Shown: positions 34,841-43,832, counted from the stretch's first letter. The stretch is DNA of 64,000 nt from CAVQND01 sp964653485 (GCA_964653485.1 CAZZFF010000006.1:34597-98596), one strand, 5' to 3'. Program-made: numbers and translations. Notes: a model not told the origin generated them from the letters alone.

Positions 34841-35038
34841 TCAATGGACGGGTTGAAGGGCGATCTTGCCCAGGTCGAGAGTGCCGCTGGGCGGTTCGGC
34901 GGGAACGGTGAAGGGGGCCTCCGCTTGCAGCAGGGTCTTCATCCGGCCATCGGTTCCCGGCGGACCGGCGATGCTCACTTTCACCCGTAAGAAGCCGCCG
35001 ACGATGGGAATCCGACCAGGAATCGTTCGGTTTGGCAA
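34841..35038 (-). CDS. Possible small protein or C-terminal remnant
   Basis: A TTG-started frame of 65 residues reads IPIVGGFLRVKVSIAGPPGT, then AEAPFTVPAEPPSGTLDLGK and IALQPVH. The second half resembles the end of a carboxypeptidase-regulatory or beta-sandwich domain, so it may be the tail of a deleted gene. There is no start signal, and upstream in frame is a stop. Weakly supported. Confidence 0.25.
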   Translation of the reverse strand: MPNRTIPGRIPIVGGFLRVKVSIAGPPGTDGRMKTLLQAEAPFTVPAEPPSGTLDLGKIALQPVH

Positions 35039-35141
35039 GTTTCAGATCGAACCCGGCTGGACGTTGTCCCGCGGGAGAGTAGAATCGGCCTCGTGAGACA
35101 ACCCGAATCCGGTCCGGACAGCGAAAAACTCCACAGACTTT

Positions 35142-35190
35142 CGGCGCCCCGGCGGGGCAGCGGGATAATGGCCCAGGGTAGGGGCCGCCG
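35142..35190. repeat. Dispersed repeat, copy 2, covering the start of the beta-helix gene
   Basis: The reverse strand reads CCCTGGGCCATTATCCCGCT followed by GCCCC-GCC-GGGGC, matching copy 1 at 11431-11480. In this orientation the ATG of the following gene (35168) is inside the repeat, so the element supplies the translation start region. Confidence 0.55.
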
Positions 35191-37483
35191 CTTCCGCACT
35201 CTGGGCCTTCTTCTCTGTTTGGCGGCGGCGACTCAAGCGGGCGGCCTTTTAAAGGCTAGGGCTGCGGATCAGAGCCAGGCCCGGGAGAGCCTTGCGCAAC
35301 TGGCTGCGGCGGACACTCTCTTGAGGGCGGGGCAACTGGACGATGCGAAACGACAATACCAGAAGCTGGCCAACCTGTCCGAGGCGCCGGAACATCACCG
35401 TTGGGAAGCGCGTTGCCGGTTGGAGGAGATCGGGCGGCGGCAGGCCGGTCTGCCGGCCAGGGACCCCAATTCGAGCCGGGTGCAGTTGTCCCCGCTGCCG
35501 CGGGCCGGCCAGGTCTTCCATGTCTCCCCCGCGGGAGACGACGCCAATCCGGGAACGCAAGACAAGCCGTTCGCCACGCTGGAGGGAGCGCGCGACGCCA
35601 TCCGCTTACTAAAGAAGCGCGCTCCATTGCCTGATGGCGGCGTCGCGGTCTTGGTCCACGGCGGCGAATACCGCGTCACACAGACCTTCATCCTTGGGAC
35701 GGAGGATTCCGGGACGAGGGAATCACCGGTCGTTTATCAAGCGGCCCCGGGTGAAGCGCCTCGGTTCACGGGAGGCGTCCATCTGGGCGGCTTTGGGCCG
35801 GTTCGAGACGCCGAGGCATTGAACCGCCTGCCACGGGAGACCGCGGGGAAGGTCCTCGAACTTGACCTGCGTTCGGCTGGAGTGACGCGTCTCCTGCCGC
35901 TGGTGTTGGGCGGTTTCGCCAGCGGCCGCGGCTTTGGGACGCACCCGGCGCATGAGGTGTTCTTCAACGGCAAGGCGCTGCGCCTGGCGCGGGGTCCGAA
36001 TGAAGGATTCTTGCGCGTTGCGGGCGTTGCAGTGAAGGACGGCACGAAGGGTTACGACCGCGAGGGAAGCAAGACCGGGAAGTTCTTTTACGAGGGGGAC
36101 CTTCCGAAGAGATGGGTGGGGGAGCCGGACTTGTTGCTTTACGGTTACTGGTTCTGGGATTGGGCCGATTCCTACGAGCGCGTGGCGGCCATCGATCCTG
36201 AAAAGCGGCTTATCACTTTGGCCGAGCCTTACCACACCTACGGCTACAGCGTGGGCGCCCCCTTTTATGCCCTCAACGCGCTTTCGGAACTCGACCAGCC
36301 GGGCGAGTATTATCTGGACCGCCGCAGCCTGCGATTGTTCCTCTACCCGCCCTCGGACCCGGCCGCCGCAACGGTGGACTTGTCCCTGTTTCCCGGACCG
36401 ATGGCAAGGCTGGAGAATGTCTCCCACGCGCGCTTCGAGCGGCTGACCTGGGAACTGGGGTGCGGCGACGGAATCATCGTGACTGGAGGGTCCAACTGCC
36501 TTTTTGCGGGCTGCGTGGTGCGGCAGATGGCCGGCAACGGGGTCGAGATTCACGGAGGCCGCCGCCACGGCCTGCTTTCCTGCGATATCTATTCCATGGG
36601 GCGCGGCGGCACCGTCATCAGCGGGGGCGACCGCCGGACGCTCACCCCAGGGGAACATTTCGTCGAGAATTGCGACATTCACGATTTGTCACGCATCGAT
36701 CATACCTATACGCCGGCCGTGTTGCTGGAGGGAGTCGGAAACCGGCTCGCGCACAACCGGCAGCACGACGTGCTGAGCAGTGCCATGCGGGTCGAAGGCA
36801 ACGACCACACCATCGAGTTCAACGAGGTCTTCAACGCGGTCCTCGAATCCGATGACCAGGGGGCCGTGGATATGTTCGGCAACCCGACTTTCCGCGGCAA
36901 TGTGTATCGGTTTAATTACTGGCACCACATTGGAAACTGGCGCATGAGCGGCGAACAGCCCAAATGCGGGCAGGCGGCCATTCGCCTGGATGACGCCATT
37001 TGCGGGACCTTGATCTATGGCAACATCTTCGAGCGCTGCTCCGCCGGGAAGCTTGGGTTCGGCGGAGTCCAGATTCACGGCGGCAAAGACAATATCGTGG
37101 ACAACAATCTGTTCATGGATTGTGCCGCGGCAATCAGCTTCAGTCCGTGGGACCAAAAGCGGTGGCGCGACTTCGTGGCCCCGGCGTTGGGCGACGCGGC
37201 CATCGACAAGGCGCTCTATCTTCACCGCTATCCTGCTTTGGCCTCGCTGGCGGAAAACCCAAACGCCAACGCCGCTTACCGCAATGTGGCGGTGCGCTGC
37301 GGCGAATTGTTCCGTCGCGCGCCCGGAAATATCGAGGACCTCGGAAACGCCACGGTCGCGGAGGGCGACTCCACCCTCCGGCCGGACAGCCCGCTCCTGA
37401 ATCGCCCCGGGTTTGCCAGCATCCCCGTCGAGGAGATCGGGCTTTACTCGGATGCCTTTCGCAAGCTGCCGGGCCGACAATGA
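35168..37483 (+). CDS. Secreted right-handed beta-helix protein
   Basis: From ATG 35168 the 771-residue protein has the leader FRTLGLLLCLAAATQAGGLL, a short TPR-like helical segment (LAAADTLLRAGQLDDAKRQY) and then a parallel beta-helix. The start of the helix is VFHVSPAGDDANPGTQDKPF, followed by coils such as SNCLFAGCVVRQMAGNGVEI, CDIYSMGRGGTVISGGDR and ECNDHTIEFNEVF-like turns. The GTxxxPFATLEGARDAIR element is typical of pectate-lyase-like and alginate-lyase-like (PL6/GH28-type) proteins. The polysaccharide target is unknown. A GTG at 35093 would add 25 residues encoded by repeat DNA. Confidence 0.82.
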   Translation: MAQGRGRRFRTLGLLLCLAAATQAGGLLKARAADQSQARESLAQLAAADTLLRAGQLDDAKRQYQKLANLSEAPEHHRWEARCRLEEIGRRQAGLPARDPNSSRVQLSPLPRAGQVFHVSPAGDDANPGTQDKPFATLEGARDAIRLLKKRAPLPDGGVAVLVHGGEYRVTQTFILGTEDSGTRESPVVYQAAPGEAPRFTGGVHLGGFGPVRDAEALNRLPRETAGKVLELDLRSAGVTRLLPLVLGGFASGRGFGTHPAHEVFFNGKALRLARGPNEGFLRVAGVAVKDGTKGYDREGSKTGKFFYEGDLPKRWVGEPDLLLYGYWFWDWADSYERVAAIDPEKRLITLAEPYHTYGYSVGAPFYALNALSELDQPGEYYLDRRSLRLFLYPPSDPAAATVDLSLFPGPMARLENVSHARFERLTWELGCGDGIIVTGGSNCLFAGCVVRQMAGNGVEIHGGRRHGLLSCDIYSMGRGGTVISGGDRRTLTPGEHFVENCDIHDLSRIDHTYTPAVLLEGVGNRLAHNRQHDVLSSAMRVEGNDHTIEFNEVFNAVLESDDQGAVDMFGNPTFRGNVYRFNYWHHIGNWRMSGEQPKCGQAAIRLDDAICGTLIYGNIFERCSAGKLGFGGVQIHGGKDNIVDNNLFMDCAAAISFSPWDQKRWRDFVAPALGDAAIDKALYLHRYPALASLAENPNANAAYRNVAVRCGELFRRAPGNIEDLGNATVAEGDSTLRPDSPLLNRPGFASIPVEEIGLYSDAFRKLPGRQ

Positions 37484-37504
37484 CGCGGGGTTTCCCCAAG
37501 TCGC

Positions 37505-38068
37505 TCACCGCCTGCCGGCTTGGAGCCGAAGTTCGAGGAATACCCCGGCGATCGAGTTCGGAGTGAAATGGGCGTTCAGCCCGCTCGGGTTGGGGAGCAC
37601 CCAAATCGATGCCCCCGCCATCTCCGCCGGCTGCGGACCGATTGTGGCTGCAGGACGGCCAAAGGCCTGACGGTAGGCGCCGATGCCCAGAATAGCCACG
37701 GTCCGAGGCCGGCATTTCTTGACCTTCCGCTCAAGGACGCGGGCTCCGGCGACAAGCTCTTCACGGGTGAGTTCGTCTGCCGCGGCGCTGGCGCGCGCCA
37801 CGAGGTTCGTGATGCCGCAGCCCAGTCGCAGCAACTCGCGCTCCTCATCAGGGCGGAGCAAGCGGTCTGTGAGGCCCGAGGCGAAAAGTGCCGGCCAAAA
37901 GCGATTCCCTGGCCGCGCGAAGTGGTGCCCGGTAAAGGCGGAATAAAGCCCCGGATTGATCCCGCAGAACAGGATTTGAAGACCCGGGGCGACCACATCC
38001 GGCACCGTCCTATCCGCCGCAGCGAGCAAGTCTGTCCTGCTGGGCTTTTGGCTGGGTGGCTTGCTCAT
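37505..38068 (-). CDS. mug: G/T(U)-mismatch-specific DNA glycosylase
   Basis: The 187-residue protein has the Mug/TDG hallmarks ILFCGINPGLYSAFTGHHFA (catalytic Asn in GINPG), RPGNRFWPALFASGLT and LPNPSGLNAHFT. It removes uracil, thymine or ethenocytosine opposite guanine. Length agrees with the family (about 165-190). Start ATG 38068. It is convergent with the beta-helix gene (21-bp gap) and divergent from DUF309. Confidence 0.92.
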   Translation of the reverse strand: MSKPPSQKPSRTDLLAAADRTVPDVVAPGLQILFCGINPGLYSAFTGHHFARPGNRFWPALFASGLTDRLLRPDEERELLRLGCGITNLVARASAAADELTREELVAGARVLERKVKKCRPRTVAILGIGAYRQAFGRPAATIGPQPAEMAGASIWVLPNPSGLNAHFTPNSIAGVFLELRLQAGRR

Positions 38069-38129
38069 GGGATGCGCGTCTTCTGGGGAGACATTACCAT
38101 CGAGCGGTGCGGTCGCCGACTTCTTTTTA

Positions 38130-38157
38130 TTGCGGTGAGGTTCTGCGAGGCTACAGT
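38130..38157 (+). promoter_or_regulatory. Promoter of the DUF309 gene
   Basis: TTGCGG (38130-38135), 16 bp, TACAGT (38152-38157), then only 5 bases to ATG 38163, so transcription would start at the start codon (leaderless mRNA). Confidence 0.55.
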
Positions 38158-38162
38158 GTTTT

Positions 38163-38582
38163 ATGACCGGGAAAGAACTCAGGATTGCGGCGGCGACTGC
38201 GCGGTTCCAGGGAAGGGGACTGGACGCGCATTATTTCGGTTATTTCGAGTTCTTTAACCGGCGGCTTTTCTACGAGGCCCATGAGGTTTTGGAACCCCTT
38301 TGGCTCGACCGGAGGCAAGGCGCGGAGGCGGCATTCTACAAGGGCCTGATCCAACTGGCGGGGGCGTTCGTCCACTTGCAGAGGAACCGGCTCCGCCCGG
38401 CAGCGGCGTTGTTCAGGCTGGCGGGGGCGAACTTCGAACGATACCCGGCAACCCACGACCTTTTGGATCTCGAGGCGCTCAGGTCGACGATCCAGGAGTG
38501 GTTGTCCAGGCTGGAGACCACCGCTTTCACGACCAACCCCCTGGACGCAACTCCGCCGCCGCGGTTGCGTTTACCGGAGTAG
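38163..38582 (+). CDS. DUF309 protein
   Basis: The 139-residue protein has the DUF309 core YFEFFNRRLFYEAHEVLEPL, then QGAEAAFYKGLIQLAGAFVH and RLRPAAALFRLAGANFERYP. These are small all-helical proteins seen widely in bacteria, without established activity. The conserved EAHE and K-LIQLA patches suggest a binding site. No partner genes are evident. No ribosome-binding site; the promoter is very close. Confidence 0.85.
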   Translation: MTGKELRIAAATARFQGRGLDAHYFGYFEFFNRRLFYEAHEVLEPLWLDRRQGAEAAFYKGLIQLAGAFVHLQRNRLRPAAALFRLAGANFERYPATHDLLDLEALRSTIQEWLSRLETTAFTTNPLDATPPPRLRLPE

Positions 38583-38601
38583 TTTCTCGAGATTCCCGAG
38601 A

Positions 38602-38629
38602 TTGACTCGCCCGGATCGTCTGGTATGAT
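38602..38629 (+). promoter_or_regulatory. Promoter of the small secreted protein
   Basis: TTGACT (38602-38607), 16 bp, TATGAT (38624-38629). The start would lie near 38636, leaving a 23-base leader before ATG 38659. It is one of the best sigma-70-like promoters in the window. Confidence 0.65.
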
Positions 38630-38658
38630 GGGTCCGTGCGGCCATGTGAGCATCGAAG

Positions 38659-39114
38659 ATGAAAGCGACAAAACTTCTGTTTCTCCTCGGAGCCTTTCTC
38701 ATTATCTCGACCGCGTTATCGGCGAGGGCGCAGACGTATGATCTCTCGTGGTTTGCCATCGATGGCGGGGGCGGGACCAGCAGCGGAGGGACATATTCGC
38801 TGAGCGGGACCATCGGCCAACCAGACGCCGGGGTGCTCCGCGGCGGCAATTACACCTTGACAGGAGGTTTCTGGAGCGCCCCCATCGCCACGCCGATCGT
38901 CCCCCCCAGTCCGCAGATTTCGATTTCTGTCCTGGGGCAAGACATCACAATCTCGTGGCCGGCACCCTCGACCGGTTTCACGCTCCAGCAGAATACCAGC
39001 CTCAACCCAGCCACCTGGGAACCGGTGCAGCAGACCATCAACGACAGCGGCGCCACTTTGAGCATCACCCTCACCGCGCCGGCCGGGAGCACGTTCTATC
39101 GGCTCAAGTATTAG
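38659..39114 (+). CDS. Small secreted beta-sandwich protein
   Basis: The 151-residue protein has the signal peptide KATKLLFLLGAFLIISTALS ending SARAQ. A motif YDLSWFAIDGGGGTSSGGTY, SGTIGQPDAGVLRGGNYTLT, GGFW follows, typical of short verrucomicrobial secreted proteins. A C-terminal domain (ISISVLGQDITISWPAPSTG, STFYRLKY) is fibronectin III-like. The family often supplies the N-terminus of larger exported proteins. Function unknown. Confidence 0.8.
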   Translation: MKATKLLFLLGAFLIISTALSARAQTYDLSWFAIDGGGGTSSGGTYSLSGTIGQPDAGVLRGGNYTLTGGFWSAPIATPIVPPSPQISISVLGQDITISWPAPSTGFTLQQNTSLNPATWEPVQQTINDSGATLSITLTAPAGSTFYRLKY

Positions 39115-39157
39115 GGTTATTGAAATTGGGGAGAGAATTGGTCAATGGTAATCGACG

Positions 39158-40096
39158 TCATTGCGCGGGCAGCATGGCGGCGATGGTCCCCAGGGCGTTG
39201 CCTTCCAGGCGATTATTGACGAAGACGAACGTGGCGCGTTTGGGTCCGGCGGCCTGGCCTTCGGCAATGAGCGCCCGGCCTGCCGTCCGGGCCTCCGGAT
39301 TCTCTTCCTTGACTGAGTCGTAAGGCGCGAAGCTCTTGACCGCTTGCTCATATTTGCGGCCGGGCTTCAAGAGGAAGCGCGCGGCGACAAGGCCGGGATG
39401 GGTGCGGCTGCCGGGCAAGGCCATCTGCTCGCCGACGGTCGGCATGGCCTCCCAGGAATTGAACAGATGAGCGACTCGGTGGCGCGTTAGGCAGTCGAAG
39501 TAATCAGGCCTCAACCAGGCGCGGTTCCGCAATTCAACCGCGTAGGGCCATCCGCCGGGTAACCGAGCCAGAAACCCTTCCAGGTCGGCCACAAAGTCTC
39601 GTCCACGCGCGTAGTCGGCCGGATAGAACCGCGAGAACTCGAACATCAGGAGGCCGACGTGGGGACGAATGGATTCGCACGGGCGCAGGAACGAGGCCGC
39701 GAACAGGTCCGGGTTCAGGAAATCCTGGTTAGGCTTGCCGGCACGCTGGCCGAAGCGAGGCAGGTTGGGGAATTTCTTGAGCGTGATGGCATCCGTGACC
39801 TTGAAGCCGAAGAGGAAATCTCCGGGCACCTGGCCCGCGAGGGCCACCAGGGAACTCTGAGTGGGAAAGGTGTAGTAGGCGGCATCCACGGAGACCGTTT
39901 TGAACACTTCGGCATATTCGGCCAGGCAATCTCTCTTGAAACGGCTTTCGGCGAACTGCCCGCGCCATTCATAGCGCGCGCGATCGTAAAGCAGGCCGCA
40001 CCAGCCCGGGTATTTCCAGGAAGAGGTTCCGACAAAAACGCCGTGCCGCGCCAGCGCCGCCGCCCGTTCTCGCAGAAGCTCCCGGCTGAGCTCCAT
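39158..40096 (-). CDS. DUF72 (YecE-like) protein
   Basis: The 312-residue TIM-barrel protein has VFVGTSSWKYPGWCGLLYDR, YAEVFKTVSVDAAYYTFP, FLFGFKVTDAIT and VFVNNRLEGNAL, the DUF72 signature. The family resembles phosphatase/endonuclease IV barrels but lacks assigned chemistry. It is the last gene of tig-epimerase-DUF72, starting 12 bases after the epimerase stop (ATG 40096; GTG 40102 possible). Confidence 0.88.
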   Translation of the reverse strand: MELSRELLRERAAALARHGVFVGTSSWKYPGWCGLLYDRARYEWRGQFAESRFKRDCLAEYAEVFKTVSVDAAYYTFPTQSSLVALAGQVPGDFLFGFKVTDAITLKKFPNLPRFGQRAGKPNQDFLNPDLFAASFLRPCESIRPHVGLLMFEFSRFYPADYARGRDFVADLEGFLARLPGGWPYAVELRNRAWLRPDYFDCLTRHRVAHLFNSWEAMPTVGEQMALPGSRTHPGLVAARFLLKPGRKYEQAVKSFAPYDSVKEENPEARTAGRALIAEGQAAGPKRATFVFVNNRLEGNALGTIAAMLPAQ

Positions 40097-40108
40097 ACGC
40101 ACAGGCCC

Positions 40109-41155
40109 TCAGCCCGCCCGGCGAGGCGCGACACGGAGGCCGTATTTTTCGGGCGCGCCGGCAAAGGAGAGGAGGCCCCGGTTTGTGGCGACGCCGACGT
40201 AGGGGTCGTCGGTGATGAGGATATTGCCGTCCAGGTCGAGGTAATCGCACAGCTCGGCCAGGTGAGCGGCGGCGCTGATGAGGATGCTGGTTTCGATCAT
40301 GCAGCCGAGCATGGTCTTGAGGCCGGCTTTGCGCGCGGCCCGGAGGGCCTCCAAGCCGGCGCTGATGCCGCCGGTCTTGACCAGTTTCACATTGACGCCG
40401 TGGAAGCATTCGGCGGCCTGCGCGGCATCGCCGGCGTTGTGGTAGGATTCGTCGCCAAAGACAGGCAAGGGGGATCGCTGTTTGAGCCAGACCCAGTCCT
40501 TGACGGGAGTGGCGGCGGGCATCGGCTGCTCGACAAACTCGACGTGGCCGTCCTGGGCGAGCCACTGGATCATCTCCAGGGCCTGCTCCTTTGTCTTCCA
40601 GCCTTCGTTACCGTCCACGCGCAAGGTCTTGCCCGGAGCGGCCTCTCGGAGGGCCTTCAGGTTCTCTTTGTCGCCGGCCACGCCGAGCTTCATTTTGAGC
40701 CGGGGGTAAGGCTCGGCTTCGAGGACCTTGTTCCGGATGACGTCGGGCTTATCAATGCCGATGGTGAAGGTGGTGACGTGCTGGTTCTCGCGGAAGCCCA
40801 GGCCGAGCAGGTCGTAGATGGGCTTCTGGGCGCGCTTGGCCGCTCCATCCAGGAGAGCGAGGTTCAGGGCGCACTTGGCCGCCATGTCGTGGGGCGAGAC
40901 TGTCTCCAGGTATTGCATGCTCCCCTCGACGTCGTTGAAGGAGAGACCGCGCGCATCGACCTTTTTCAAAAAGGCCTCGACAGAGTCGACCGTCTCGCGG
41001 TAGCGGGAACAGGGGGCCGCCTCGCCGCGCCCGAGGGCGCCGTCAGCGCCGGTTAATTCGACCACCACCACCTTGGCAACATTCGAGCCTTGGCCGCGCG
41101 CGATGGTCCAGGTGTGGGCCAGATGCAAATCCAGGCGTTTGAAACTGAGTTTCAC
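40109..41155 (-). CDS. Dipeptide epimerase (enolase superfamily, MLE subgroup)
   Basis: The 348-residue protein has the catalytic KxK motif LKMKLG, metal ligands in RVDGNEGW (Asp), FVEQPMP (Glu) and FGDESY (Asp), and the opposite lysine in VKLVKTGGISAG. Residues fit the L-Ala-D/L-Glu epimerase type involved in murein-peptide recycling; the exact dipeptide is uncertain. It is encoded between trigger factor and DUF72 with 6-bp and 12-bp gaps. Start is GTG 41155. Confidence 0.9.
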   Translation of the reverse strand: MKLSFKRLDLHLAHTWTIARGQGSNVAKVVVVELTGADGALGRGEAAPCSRYRETVDSVEAFLKKVDARGLSFNDVEGSMQYLETVSPHDMAAKCALNLALLDGAAKRAQKPIYDLLGLGFRENQHVTTFTIGIDKPDVIRNKVLEAEPYPRLKMKLGVAGDKENLKALREAAPGKTLRVDGNEGWKTKEQALEMIQWLAQDGHVEFVEQPMPAATPVKDWVWLKQRSPLPVFGDESYHNAGDAAQAAECFHGVNVKLVKTGGISAGLEALRAARKAGLKTMLGCMIETSILISAAAHLAELCDYLDLDGNILITDDPYVGVATNRGLLSFAGAPEKYGLRVAPRRAG

Positions 41156-41161
41156 GGCCGC

Positions 41162-42499
41162 TTAGCTCGCGTTGGTCGGGAAGCCGGGCGTCGTGCCGGC
41201 AGGCGCCTCGGTGAGCTGCGCGTTGCGCTCCAGCAAATCCATGACCTTATCGGTCATGATCTGATCGTAGATACCGATGAACCCGTTGCGTTCACGGAGG
41301 TCCTTGACCAGTTTCTCGACTGGAATCTGGTTGGCCGCGGCGATGCCGTGGACGTGCCGCATGATTTCGTCCTGGGAGACCTTGATGTCCTCCTTTTCGG
41401 CGATTTTCTGGACGAGGAACGCGAATTTGACGCGTTCCTTGGCATCCTGGGCGGCGACCGAGTAAATCTGGTCCTTGTGCTGCTCGATCTGCTCCATGGA
41501 AGCGCCGCGGCGCTGCTGGACGTTGACCATGTCATAGACCCGGTGTTTGGTTTCGTAGGCCACCGAGGTTTCGGGCAGTTCAAATTGCACCCGGCCCATG
41601 AGGGCTTGGATGAGCTGGTTGCGTATGTGGGTGCTGCGATTATGGCTCAATTCGTTCTCCAGGTCCCGCCGCACGCCTTCGCGCAACTTCTCAAGGCTTA
41701 CAGCCCCGTAAGCCTTGGCCAAGGCATCATCCAGGGAAGGCAGCAGTTTTTCTTTTACCTCGACCACCTCGACCTCATAGACGCCCCGCTTTCCGGCAAG
41801 CTGCGGGGTGACGAAGTCGGCGGGAAAGTCGACGGTGACGGTCCGCTTGTCGCCCGCCTTGGCGCCCAGCAGTTGCTCGTCAAAGCCCCGGATGAAGCTG
41901 TTGCTGCCGATGTCGATCCAGAATGCCTTTTTCTCGGTCAGCCCCATGGCGGTCGGGGCGATCGCGGTGATGGGTTTGCCGTCGCATTGGCCGGTGTAGT
42001 TGACCACCGCCACGTCGCCGGAGGCCACGGGGCGCGGCACGGTGCAATAGGTGACTCGCTGTCCGCGCAGGACATCCAACGCCCGGGCGACGTCCGCCTC
42101 GCTGACGGCGCGGCTTTCGACCTGGGCGGGCAACCCCTTGTATTCGGGGAGCTCGAATTCCGGGGCGGTCTCGACGGTGGCGGCGAATTGCAGGGGCCGG
42201 CCGCGGCCAAACTGGATTTCCTCGATGTCCGGCTTGGCCACCGCGTCCAGTTTTTGCTCCTCCATGGCCTGTTTAAAGGAGTCGTTGATGAGCTTCTGCT
42301 TCACCTCGTCCTGGATTTCTTTCTCATACTTGCGCGCGACGAACTCGCGCGGCACCTTGCCAGGGCGAAAGCCGGGGAATTTTACGTTTCGCTGGAAGTC
42401 CCGGGTCATCGCTTCAAAGGCTTCATCGACCTTCTGCGCGTCCACTTCCACGCGCACCAGCTTTTTGCACGGCGCTAAATTCTCTACGGTTACATTCAC
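41162..42499 (-). CDS. tig: Trigger factor (ribosome-associated chaperone)
   Basis: About 445 residues: an N-terminal ribosome-binding domain with the signature FPGFRPGKVPREFV, a central FKBP-like PPIase domain (about 155-240; VAVVNYTGQCDG) and a C-terminal chaperone domain. It binds nascent chains at the ribosome exit. The GTG at 42499 follows GGAAAGG by 7 bases and is preferred over TTG 42505. Not followed by clpP/clpX as in many genomes, but by an epimerase and DUF72. Confidence 0.95.
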   Translation of the reverse strand: MNVTVENLAPCKKLVRVEVDAQKVDEAFEAMTRDFQRNVKFPGFRPGKVPREFVARKYEKEIQDEVKQKLINDSFKQAMEEQKLDAVAKPDIEEIQFGRGRPLQFAATVETAPEFELPEYKGLPAQVESRAVSEADVARALDVLRGQRVTYCTVPRPVASGDVAVVNYTGQCDGKPITAIAPTAMGLTEKKAFWIDIGSNSFIRGFDEQLLGAKAGDKRTVTVDFPADFVTPQLAGKRGVYEVEVVEVKEKLLPSLDDALAKAYGAVSLEKLREGVRRDLENELSHNRSTHIRNQLIQALMGRVQFELPETSVAYETKHRVYDMVNVQQRRGASMEQIEQHKDQIYSVAAQDAKERVKFAFLVQKIAEKEDIKVSQDEIMRHVHGIAAANQIPVEKLVKDLRERNGFIGIYDQIMTDKVMDLLERNAQLTEAPAGTTPGFPTNAS

Positions 42500-42609
42500 A
42501 AACAAACCTTTCCGTCAATCGTTGAAAAAGTCCAGTGGGCGAGTCGGTTCTGCAAGTCCCGCCGTTCCGGAAGGGGGGGACTTTAGACGAGCCGGTCCGG
42601 AACGTCAAC

Positions 42610-42637
42610 TTGAATAACGCGCGGCATACTTTAGAAT
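42610..42637 (+). promoter_or_regulatory. Promoter of the Lon-domain gene
   Basis: TTGAAT (42610-42615), 16 bp, TAGAAT (42632-42637), then 6 bases to ATG 42644. The geometry predicts a leaderless transcript. Confidence 0.6.
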
Positions 42638-42643
42638 GTACCC

Positions 42644-43321
42644 ATGAAGATACCGCCCGAGGTGCCGGTGATGACGCTGCCCAAGGCGACGCTTTTTCCG
42701 CAAGCGTTGCTGCCGCTCTACATTTTTGAGCCGCGTTACCGCCAGATGCTGGCCGATGCCCTGCACTCGACGCGCATGTTTTCCGTGGCGATGCAACGAC
42801 CGGGCAGCAGCCGCGAAAGCCCCTCGCTGGTGGCGGGCCTGGGACTGATTCGCGTGTCCGTCGGGCACCGTGACGGCACCTCGCACCTGATTCTTCAGGG
42901 TCTTGCCCGGGTGGAACTTGGCGAGCCTATCCGCTACAAGCCCTATCGCATCCAACGCATCCGCCCCCTGGAAACTCCGCCGTGCGACAATATCAAGGCG
43001 GACGCGCTGGTGGCGAAGGTCCGGGAGTTGCTCGAACGGCGCATCATGCTCGGCCTGCCTTTTCCCTTTCCGATTATGGCCCCCGAGGCGAGCGAGAGCA
43101 AATCGCCGCCGCCCTCGTTTTCACCCAAAAAAATCCTGCATTACCTCGATTCGATTGCCGACCCCGAGCAGGCGGCCGACCTGGTTTCTTGCGCGGTGCT
43201 GCCGGGGGCGGTCCAGCGCCAGGCCATCCTGGAAACGGTGGATGTCGAGGCGCGATTGCGCCAGCTCATCAATTTTTTGCTCGCCGAACTGCGCACTTCA
43301 CGCAAACCTAACGGCCCATGA
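42644..43321 (+). CDS. Stand-alone Lon N-terminal (LON substrate-binding) domain protein
   Basis: The 225-residue protein begins PPEVPVMTLPKATLFPQALL, then PLYIFEPRYRQMLADAL and GLIRVSVGHRDGTSHLILQG, the pattern of the LON_substr_bdg domain. It lacks the AAA+ and protease parts (full Lon about 800 residues). Such proteins are common, of unclear role (adaptor or substrate capture). It overlaps the DUF1844 gene by four bases (ATGA). Confidence 0.88.
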   Translation: MKIPPEVPVMTLPKATLFPQALLPLYIFEPRYRQMLADALHSTRMFSVAMQRPGSSRESPSLVAGLGLIRVSVGHRDGTSHLILQGLARVELGEPIRYKPYRIQRIRPLETPPCDNIKADALVAKVRELLERRIMLGLPFPFPIMAPEASESKSPPPSFSPKKILHYLDSIADPEQAADLVSCAVLPGAVQRQAILETVDVEARLRQLINFLLAELRTSRKPNGP

Positions 43322-43731
43322 GTACGCCACAGCAATCCGAAAATAACGCGGCCAACTCCGAGCGGACCGAGGAGCTCTCGGCGCTCTTCGCTCACTTGGT
43401 CCTTCAGCAGTCCAATATGGCCATGATGCTCCTGGGCAAGCGGGCCCACCCGGAGACCGGGCAGGTCATCCGGGACATCGAGGCGGCCAAGCTGTTCATC
43501 GACCAATTGGAAATGCTGGAGGTCAAGACCCAGGGCAACCTTTCCAAAGAGGAAGCCGCTCTTCTCAAGCAGGGCCTCGTGAACTTGCGCATGGCCTTTG
43601 TCCAGGCCGTGGAGTCCGCCCCCGCCGATTCAACGCCGCCGCCCCCCGCCCAGCCTCTCGCGTCTCAAGCCGCCGCCCCCTCCCCGGCGCCCGAAGAAGA
43701 GTCCCACAAGAAGTTCTCGAAGAAATACTGA
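43318..43731 (+). CDS. DUF1844 protein
   Basis: The 137-residue protein has the core LSALFAHLVLQQSNMAMMLL and ETGQVIRDIEAAKLFIDQLE, followed by MLEVKTQGNLSKEEAALLKQ and a Pro/Ala-rich tail ending SHKKFSKKY. This is DUF1844 (COG YbbN-like operon neighbours), function unknown. It is translationally coupled to the Lon-domain gene. Confidence 0.88.
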   Translation: MSTPQQSENNAANSERTEELSALFAHLVLQQSNMAMMLLGKRAHPETGQVIRDIEAAKLFIDQLEMLEVKTQGNLSKEEAALLKQGLVNLRMAFVQAVESAPADSTPPPPAQPLASQAAAPSPAPEEESHKKFSKKY

Positions 43732-43745
43732 GCGGCGATTGTGGA

Positions 43746-43818
43746 TTAGCCGCAAGGAACGCAGAGATCACAAAGAGATTCCGCATGGTTCTGGGGTCTC
43801 TGCGCTGTCTGCGGTTAA
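43746..43818. repeat. Long imperfect hairpin repeat between DUF1844 and recF
   Basis: The left arm TTAGCCGCAAGGAACGCAGA (43746-43765 and on) and the right arm ending CTGCGGTTAA (to 43818) are imperfect inverted copies of about 22 bases, with a 29-base loop. The words AACGCAGAGATCACAAAGA and TCTGCGGTTAA recur in environmental genomes as interspersed elements. It lies between convergent genes and may also slow read-through. Confidence 0.55.
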
Positions 43819-43832
43819 TGCTCCAACCGGCC

